From contig OZ004588.1 in assembly GCA_963924555.1 (NCBI GenBank), positions 434,001 through 498,000 on the forward strand: DNA of 64,000 nt. The letters run 5' to 3'. This DNA comes from Crambe crambe (lineage: Eukaryota; Porifera; Demospongiae; Poecilosclerida; Crambeidae). Shown one piece after another: positions 57,201 to 64,000 of the stretch. The notes under the pieces were generated by a model. The model was given only the letters and a program-made list of their open reading frames with translations. It did not search any database and had not been told where the DNA came from. The position numbers were made by a program, and so were the translations under genes. The stretch's first letter is position 1, and each line of letters begins with the position of its first letter.

Positions 57201-58768
57201 TACAAAGACAGTACCCCAATCAGTTTAGATGGATGCTGGTAATGCATGGTGATTGGCACACACTGCTGAAATAATACGTGATATATTGTGGGATGGTGGC
57301 TTCAAACAGTTGTGCTATGAATGTGGCCACAAAAAAATGCCAACCCAGTGGCAAGAAATACATATGCTGCTTCTTGTACTCCACCAGTCACTCTTACACA
57401 AGGCAGTAAATGTCTACAATGACACACATGAGGTTACTGCTGGTGACCCAAAAATATTTTGGGATTGGCTCTCAAAAGTGGCATCAGACATGAATGAGGA
57501 TCGAAACTCAAAATTTTGGTCCCGAATGATTCCATTCTTAAATGGGTATTTTGCTTATTTTGTGGCAATCAGATCAGGAAATTGGTTGCTACGAAATCCT
57601 GCTCTTAAAGCAGTAACCCCCTTATTTTTTGCTTACAACCATTACAAATATGAAGAGCTGGCTACCACAGCAATTATTGACTCACTTACCATTCCAGAGG
57701 AAGTAACAGCATGGTTCATGAAAGGTGGGTGGACAGTCAGTGCAAAAGGACAATCTAGCTTTAGATGAAGCCCATGAAAGCATGATTAATCTGCGGCTCA
57801 AAACCATCACCTCCAGACCATCACATTTCAGGACTGTAGAAATGTCTAATTTCATGTCATATCTTGACATTGTTGTACGAGGAATTGAGAGTAAGCTTTA
57901 CCATCATAAACAACTTGAACCTGTGCAATACAGAAAAGGATTTATTTGCCAGTGAGCAAAAAAAATGAATGATATGTTCAAAGACACTTACGTATTTGAA
58001 CAGAACAGAGAAAATCGGTCCCTTTATAATACCTTTTGTGCAGCAAAACAGCCCTTGGATTCGAAGTCAGTCTTGGATCTTTTGAGTGTAGGTGAAATAG
58101 GACAAGAACGGATGGAAAAGTTTGTAGCTTTGTACATACTTACTGGTTGTGACTATGTGAGTTCCTTTTACAGATGCTCAAAGAAAGCATTTTTGGAAAC
58201 TCTAATTGAAAATGTCGTCTTCATTTACCCAGATGGAAACTTACTGAAGACAATCTATGGAGAATTTCAGTGTATCAGAGAGGAAGCATGGATCCGACTG
58301 GTTACAGCTGTATACTACACAAAGTTCAAAAAATTCTTCAGGCATAAGTCAGTTGGAGAAACCTTCAGCCTGATAACCAATCATTCTGATTCACCAGAGG
58401 CACAGAGAATGCTATCTGCTGTGCAGTATACACCAGCTTCTAACACAGCTCTTGTGGCTTAGCATAAATTTGTTCGTCATGTTACCTATCATGTGCCCAA
58501 AGTAACAAAATTTCATGAATACAAACTTATACCTTCATATCAAGCACTTACATTACACTGTAAAAGAGCAGATTATGTTTTGAAACTCATTATGAGCACC
58601 CCATGGTATCAGTCACCATTTCTCCCCTGCTTTGAGCAGTTTGACTGGCACAAAGAAGACACAAACATCATGGTTACCTGGGATGAAGTGGACTCTGGAT
58701 CAGTAGAAAATGATTCAGATACTGACTCAGAAAGATCATATGATTCAACTGATTCTTCAGACTGCTAA
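54275..58768 (+). mobile_element. Decayed repeat-type gene, family unassigned, with TGCDY motif
   Basis: A series of plus-strand coding blocks in several frames. An N-terminal part is rich in paired Cys/His (CLPCILW, CHPCHVDF, HCIYCCGD, CMCERI), followed by a middle part to 55873. After a 680-bp insertion a later part begins near 57023 (GDQQTFALMKEL, HGDWH) and continues to 58462 with ALYILTGCDYVSSFY, which resembles the GxDY turn of XPG/FEN-type PIN nucleases. The last block (58493-58768) has HCKRADYVLK, MVTWDEVDSGS and a Ser/Asp-rich acidic tail. This layout recalls multicopy TGCD-motif proteins I associate with invertebrate repeats; the exact family is not known to me. It is broken several times. 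Confidence 0.6.
55874..56553. mobile_element. Nested 680-bp element with 16-bp inverted ends
   Basis: Perfect ends CAGGGCCGTAGCAAGC / GCTTGCTACGGCCCTG, flanked by AAATG on both sides (5-bp target duplication). Inside, at 55997, a frame reads MAASIPPNMYKDDFDKDLLQ, resembling the C-terminal part of hAT-type transposases. hAT5-like is a possible class (inference). It interrupts the repeat gene. Confidence 0.8.
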
Positions 58769-58938
58769 CTTAAACAGAATTCATTAGCTAGCATGGCTTG
58801 TTCAAATTACAGCTGGTATTCCAGGTTATTTGCGCGCGTAGTGAATCTTAATTATATTCATTGCTTGTTTGATCACCTGGGTGCAATTAAATCAATTAGG
58901 TGGCTCTTAGCTTAGTAGACTGGATTCCGGATATGTTG

Positions 58939-59000
58939 TAGTCTGGCGTAGCCAGCCCCAGGCACTTCCGGAAGTGCTTGGGGCTGGCTGCGCCAGACTA
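58939..59000. mobile_element. 62-bp perfect-type foldback with 9-bp target duplication
   Basis: Arms TAGTCTGGCGTAGCCAGCCC... and complement, 31 bases each with two mismatches and no loop. Flanked by GATATGTTG on both sides (58930-58938 and 59000-59008, overlapping by one depending on the boundary chosen). A minimal MITE. Confidence 0.82.
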
Positions 59001-59159
59001 GATATGTTGCCGACGAAATTAATCCGCCCTACGGTAAATAATTATCTGCACCACATTTTATCAGAAGTGTCACACAGAGTAGATTTGTAGGAAATGTGTG
59101 GCTGCACATTGTATGTTACCACATGAAGGAGATGGAAGAAAAGTGTCTGGATTTCTTTA

Positions 59160-59247
59160 TAGTGACCCAGTACATCTACTAGGTTCAAGCCCCTAAGATG
59201 TTTATTGCATCATTCACAGCCTGACCAAAACCGAATACTGGTCACTA
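59160..59247. repeat. Short foldback repeat, copy in spacer III
   Basis: TAGTGACCCAGTA ... ACTGGTCACTA, paralogous to the copies in spacers I and II. Confidence 0.6.
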
Positions 59248-59269
59248 ACCAGCATAGTAAACTGTATCA

Positions 59270-59270
<1 letters not shown>

Positions 59271-59305
<35 letters not shown>
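59271..59305. repeat. Poly-T run
   Basis: About 35 T; spacer II has about ten T at the matching place (29765-29774). Confidence 0.95.
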
Positions 59306-59306
<1 letters not shown>

Positions 59307-60109
59307 GAAAGGAGCAGCTAACTTAAAGTTACATACAATTATATGGAGAATCAGACAGCAGATTAGATATGCAGCTAGCTGAGCCTGAGATGCTTATGCT
59401 GCTATAACGGAATTGTGACTAGTCGGATCTGTTTTAGAATGTGTTCAGGTTTAACTGTGTGAGCTTTATAGGAAGTTAGATCATGCCTGCCAGCTGCCTT
59501 CTGGGATTGATCCAGGACCATTACTATACTTATGTTGAAATGGCATGATTGTGAGATGGTTGTTTGAATTTTTCATTGAGAACTTATATTTCTTATCCAG
59601 TCATCAGGGGAGAACCATCACCAACCATAGGTTTCAGTCCCATTAGTATGACTAGCTACGAAAAGGGCGGGATCACTCCCACAGGAGTCCAGACTGTGTC
59701 GTTGTAGATACATCTCTTGAACTTGACTATTGTAGTTCTCACGATGGTTTTTTCTGTCTTATGACTTCTAAATGACATCATGTGACTTAGTCCATTGGCT
59801 TTTGGTGTGCAAGCTACACCACATTGATTGATTCTTAGGTTTGATTATCATCAACATGGGTTTTCCTATTGCCTGTACTTTCTCTATCTAAATGTGAGTC
59901 TGAGTAGTTGTAGCTATTGCATGTTACTACATAGACTTAAATTATGTACCTGATGGCTGAGGATTCTCATATCAGTCTTTTTATCTTTTTTCTGTCACCA
60001 TGCATGTGCTCTACTGCACGTCATTTTAATCTTTATGCATAACGTATAAATTTGTGGTATGTAGACTGGTTGTAGCTTGACTTAGCTTTACTAAGTAGCT
60101 ATGACTTAC

Positions 60110-60111
<2 letters not shown>

Positions 60112-60146
<35 letters not shown>
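60112..60146. repeat. (TG)n microsatellite
   Basis: TG tract in spacer III. Confidence 0.95.
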
Positions 60147-60151
<5 letters not shown>

Positions 60152-60199
60152 TATAATAACTAGCTGTACAGATATAGAGCTATTATAGAAATCATTGAG

Positions 60200-60747
60200 C
60201 ACAGGTGGATTCTGCCAATTCCCCCCATTATGCTTTTTAGCACTGCCACTATTAATTTTTTGCCCTATTATTATGCCCAAATAATATGCCAACACAAAAC
60301 ACATTAATGGTCAACATTATACAAGATTCTACATATTGTCTCTTTCCAAAAAACTCTTTTTGATGCAGCCAAATGGTTGCACTGCTAGTGATGATGCTGA
60401 ATTACTGATGCAACTCCTACATCATATTCACATGCATCACTATAAAAATAAATGTGTAAAAACAACCCATTTTTAGGTTATCTGAGTTGCTCAGATAACC
60501 TAAAAATGGGTTGTTTTTACACATTTGTTTTTACAGTGATGTCACTTTTAATTAGCACTTAGCAACTAGCCAACTACTAGTGCTGATTCTGTGATTCACT
60601 GCTGAATAGAAAGAATAGACCTAGTGCATGGCATGCAGTTATGCCAGAAAAATTGCCCTTTTATACCATAGCTAATTATGCCAAATTATGCCCTTTGCCA
60701 TGATGTACCTATTATGCCAAAATTTATGCTGGCATAATCCGCCTGTG
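60200..60747. mobile_element. About 550-bp element with imperfect inverted ends
   Basis: CACAGGTGGATTCTGCC at left, GGCATAATCCGCCTGTG at right, with ATTATGCC words repeated inside. A near-perfect palindrome (60435-60541) is nested in it. It sits exactly at the junction between the two copies of the spacer III tail. Confidence 0.65.
60435..60541. mobile_element. 107-bp palindrome
   Basis: Arms of about 50 bases (core AAAAACAACCCATTTTTAGG and its complement) around a short centre. Likely a foldback MITE inside the 60200 element; target duplication not clear. Confidence 0.75.
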
Positions 60748-61051
60748 CCTATCACTAACCAGCATAGTAAACTTTATAATGGATAGTTCTATCATCAAAG
60801 ACATCTTCTTTTGGATTTTTTGAAAGAAGCAATTAATTTAAAGTTGCTGATAGCTACATACAATTATATGGAAAATCAGACAACTATTGCTGTATATTTG
60901 CACTCAAACAGATTAGATGTGTCATCTAGCTGAGATACAAGATTTATAAATCATGTGCTATAACAGAATTATGACTAGTCGGTCTATGACACATCTATTT
61001 TAGAATGTGTTCAGGCTTAACTGTGTGAGCTTTATAGGAAGGTCCATGGTA

Positions 61052-61135
61052 CATAGGTGTAGGAATAGGGGGGGCATGGGGGGCACGTGCCCCCCCCCCC
61101 CAACCAAATCATAAACACATTGTATAATGGGCAAA

Positions 61136-61166
<31 letters not shown>

Positions 61167-61699
61167 AACCTGTAGGGCAAGAAACAATGTGCATGCAATG
61201 CAGGTTTATTGCTTGTCCCTCTCAGAGTTTACAATATTGACCACAATGCTTTGAGTGGTTGTTTGTCCACTCAAAGCATTGTGGTCAAGGTTCCAACGTA
61301 AACTAATTATGAAAGGGTTGGTCAGTGGTTGCAGAATTGCAGCAGCTGATTTACTCTCAGCATTTTGGCCATGGCTGATTTTAGTCCACCACCAAAGAAG
61401 TTCAAGCAATCCAGACTTTCATTTGGTGTCTCTTCTGCCTCTCTATCATCAATTCATGACTCTGTCTCTCTTCTTCTTCTTTGCCATTAATCTCTGTTAC
61501 TGAGTCAAGCCATGAAGTTGAGCAACTTTCAACTAACCTGGTGAATGAGAATGAACTTTCTCATGGTAATGAATGTCACTCTGAATGCTGTAAAGGAGGG
61601 CTTACTCCATTTCAGCACACTTGACACTTTTGTCACAGCATTCCCATCCATAGTGCCCCCCCCCCCCCCCCCAATCAAAATTCTGTTCCTACACTTATG
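61052..61699. mobile_element. 648-bp element with CATARGTGTAGGAA ends
   Basis: Ends CATAGGTGTAGGAA / TTCCTACACTTATG, flanked by TGGTA on both sides; spacer II has the single-copy empty site (ccatggtagctag). A frame from 61371 reads MADFSPPPKKFKQSRLSFG, like the N-terminus of hAT/TTF-type transposases, then stops. It includes C-runs near both ends and a 52-bp hairpin at 61237-61288. Probably a deletion derivative of a larger transposon. Confidence 0.8.
61237..61288. repeat. 52-bp hairpin
   Basis: TTGACCACAATGCTTTGAGT and its complement around a short loop, inside the 61052 element. Confidence 0.85.
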
Positions 61700-62694
61700 T
61701 GGTAGCTAGTTAGATCATGCCTGCCAGCTGCCTTCTGGGATTGTGCATTCTGACAGCTTCCAGGATTGTCAATTTTTGGGAGACCACTTCTGTGTGTGTG
61801 TGCGTGTGTTAGAATCATAAAAAAATAAAATGAGTAAAATATAAAGTATAAGTTTGGTATTGACCATTGTAAAGGACCTATTGAGAGCTTAATCAAATTA
61901 ACTCCCTTTAGGTACTTATTATTATTGAAATGGCATGATTGTGAGATGGTTGTTTGAATTTTTCATTGAGAACTTATATTATTTCTTATCCGGTCATCAG
62001 GGGGGAGAACCCAATTTGATCATCACCGACCATAGGTTTCAGTCCCATTAGTATGGCTAGCTATGAAAAGGGCGGGATCACTCCCACAGGAGTCCATGTG
62101 TTATTGTAGGTACACCTCTTAAACTTGACTATTGTAGTTCTCACAACGGTTTTTTCTGTCTTATGACTTCTAAATGACATCATGTGACTTAGTCTGTTGG
62201 CTTTTGGTGTGCAAGCTTGGTTGATTCTTAGGTTTGATTATCATCAATAATTATGGGTTTTCCTATTGCCTGTACTTTGAGTTTCTCTATCTAAATGTGA
62301 GTCTGAGTAGTTGTAGCTATTGCGTGTTATACTACATAGACTTAAATTATGTACCTGATGGCTGAGGATTCTCATGTCAGTCTTTTTATCTTTTTTCTGT
62401 CACCATGCATGTGCTCTACTGCACATGTCATTTAATCTTTATGCATAACGTATAAATTTGTGGTATGTAGACTGGTTGTAGCTTGACTTAGCTTTACTAA
62501 GTAGCTATGACTTACGGTGTGTGTGTGTTTGAGGGGGTTGTTTAAGCAGAAACAAAAAATGAAAATAAAAATATAACCTTGGAAATGATTTTGTCCACTG
62601 TGCTGCTGATTGGGACCAAGTTACAGCCTATTTATATAGTGTGTGTGTTTATTACTATATAATAACTAGCTATTATAGAAATCATAATACTATT

Positions 62695-62963
62695 GATGTG
62701 GTCAGTTCACATTATTAAACCACATCCTAAAACCACACCCTAAAGCTGCTGTCACAATGTCTGTATGTGTACAGCAGCAGGTAAGCTGCCATCACAATGT
62801 CTGCATGTGTACAGCAGCAGGTAAGCTGCCATCACAATGTCTACATGTGTACAGCAGCAGAGATTTGTGGTAATGATCTGAGTGGCATGAATGGGTGTGG
62901 CTGACAGCATGCTTATATAAACTACTGCAGCTGCATGCAGATTGACAAAGTCTGCTTGCAATC
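62695..62963 (+). promoter_or_regulatory. Promoter region of gene D
   Basis: GATGTGGT (62695-62702) / ACCACATC (62719-62726), three exact-length 40-bp units (62741-62780, 62781-62820, 62821-62860), TATATAA at 62914-62920, 50 bases before the ATG. Confidence 0.73.
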
Positions 62964-64000
62964 ATGAAGAGTTATTTCCTTCTTCTCTCTGCATTAAGCT
63001 GCTGTTACTCCTCAGGTAAAAACAGCTCTAAAAGGTGCAATGCAGCTAGCTATATATCCCAGGAATATAGTTACAGGAACTAAAGAATTTCTAACATTTA
63101 CCATTCTGTTGTCCCCCAAGCACAAAATGGGATCAGCATCAGCAGTTTTCCTAGTCCTCTGTACTTCAAGATGGGGGACAGCTTATCCATCGTTTGTGAG
63201 TACTCGGGAGATCTGATCTTCCAGCATTGGCTTCACCCCACTGATGGGATAATAGCAGCCTCACAGGGACGCAAGGCCATACAGGTCTTCAATACTATTA
63301 TCTTCCTCATTATTATTGATGCTCAGGAGAGTGATGGAGGAGACTATAGATGTGTCTTCAGTAAGTCCATGAAATGTTAATTCATTAATTGCTAGAAGAA
63401 AAAATAGTTGTAGAGTTAACTAATTCTTAGTCAGCTATCTATTATTACTGCAATGACTAGAGCAAGGTGATGCTATGAATGAGAGTCTTCCTCTGTCTGC
63501 TTTCTACCGAGTCCCTATAACACTTCATTCTCCTGCCTCCTCCAACAGCACAGTGACTGAGGGAGAGGATCTCAGCCTTACCTGCAGTGCTTCCAACTTC
63601 TCTTCTCGCCGGTGGGTGAAGGTTTCTGACCCACAGACGCCGGTTGAAGTGGTGGCTAACAGTTCAGATGGACGGATAGTGATCACTCATGACTTCCAGC
63701 TACAGTTTAGGGAGATCAAATTGGAGGACGAGGCCGTCTATAGGTGTGAACTCATGAATGATATTGGACAGACACAGATAAAAGTTAATGTGCAAGTCAT
63801 AAGTGAGCTAACTGTGTTAAACTATTTCCAATGCTTACATAATGTGACATGCAGCTAGTGAAGGGTGTGAACTCAAATGTGACTCGAATGCTTCATGTAC
63901 TAATACTCCTGGGAGCTTCACCTGTACCTGTAACCAAGGATTCAGTGGAGATGGAGTCACTTGTGCCGGTAAATGCAGCTAGCTAGCTACAAAGGGAGGC
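62964..64000 (+). CDS. Gene D: 5' end of a fourth array member, cut by window
   Basis: Exons 62964-63015 ([17 protein letters not shown]), 63121-63360 (Ig 1), 63461-63802 (Ig 2) and 63855-63968 (EGF 1), phase 1 throughout. A deletion has removed the usual exon-2 acceptor and the VFVQ codons; the new acceptor gtcccccaag at 63111-63120 still gives frame (AQNGIS). The exon-3 donor reads aa|gtgag in place of ag|gtgag. The EGF is three codons shorter than in B and C (CELKCDSN). So far it looks functional and should continue past the window. Confidence 0.87.

Larger units (their letters stand above)
59036..62690 (+). pseudogene. Relic spacer III (internally duplicated)
   Basis: Starts within sequence matching spacer II from about 29510. 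It holds two copies of the relic tail: 59036-60199 and 60748-62690, each with the pre-A intron joined to the B-exon piece (59497-59515 short; 61731-61769) and the 640-bp block. The EGF remnants of spacers I and II are missing; the 16-kb foreign block replaces them. No coding capacity. Confidence 0.75.

Noticed and set aside
61371-61503. Host gene with a Ser/Lys-rich start
   Set aside because: Lies inside a TIR element with target duplication; read as a transposase remnant.

Overview
The window looks like animal nuclear DNA, most likely a demosponge of the Amphimedon/Haliclona kind. This is inference from short GT-AG introns (about 50-300 bp) splitting every domain onto its own exon, AT-rich spacers full of TAGCTAGC-type words, dense small inverted-repeat elements, and giant secreted proteins built from calcium-binding EGF, immunoglobulin (Ig) and SRCR modules. 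No species marker gene is present.

The main content is a tandem array of closely related giant genes, all on the plus strand. Gene A (before 1 to 9585, 5' end outside the window) encodes EGFs, 16 Ig domains and a terminal module. Gene B (12039-23884, 28 exons, about 2312 aa) and gene C (31093-42779, 28 exons, about 2318 aa) appear complete: signal peptide, 2 Ig, 5 cbEGF, then three copies of a five-Ig cassette (A-B-C-D-E), with one SRCR domain inserted in cassette 2, one extra Ig between cassettes 2 and 3, and a conserved Cys-containing terminal module with no membrane anchor. Gene D (62964 to beyond 64000) is the 5' end of a fourth member. Between B and C lies a short divergent relative, gene E (25514-27129: signal peptide, one Ig, terminal module). 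Exon borders were read from splice sites and phase; almost every internal exon is phase 1-1.

The spacers before B, C and D (about 9851-11772, 27466-30064, 59036-62690) are relics of a dead family member: broken promoter and signal-peptide exon, decayed EGF exons, and a short piece of the cassette-1 B exon joined through the same deletion in all copies. The array thus seems to have grown by copying gene-plus-relic blocks, with unequal exchange, conversion and decay. Live promoters share a TATATAA box 50 bp before the ATG, an inverted repeat, and a 40-bp element present 2, 1 and 3 times before B, C and D.

The stretch 42886-59036 is foreign to the array. It holds a young Ty3/gypsy LTR retrotransposon (42886-47577, minus strand) in the 3' flank of gene C, a satellite block (about 155-bp units in two opposite arrays around a 90-bp minisatellite, 47578-52925), and a decayed repeat-type gene of unassigned family with a TGCDY motif (54275-58768) carrying a nested 680-bp terminal-inverted-repeat element. 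Small elements with readable target duplications are scattered through introns and spacers.

Function is not known from sequence alone. Secretion, cbEGF/Ig/SRCR composition and rapid array turnover would fit matrix adhesion, self/non-self recognition or innate defence; that is inference.
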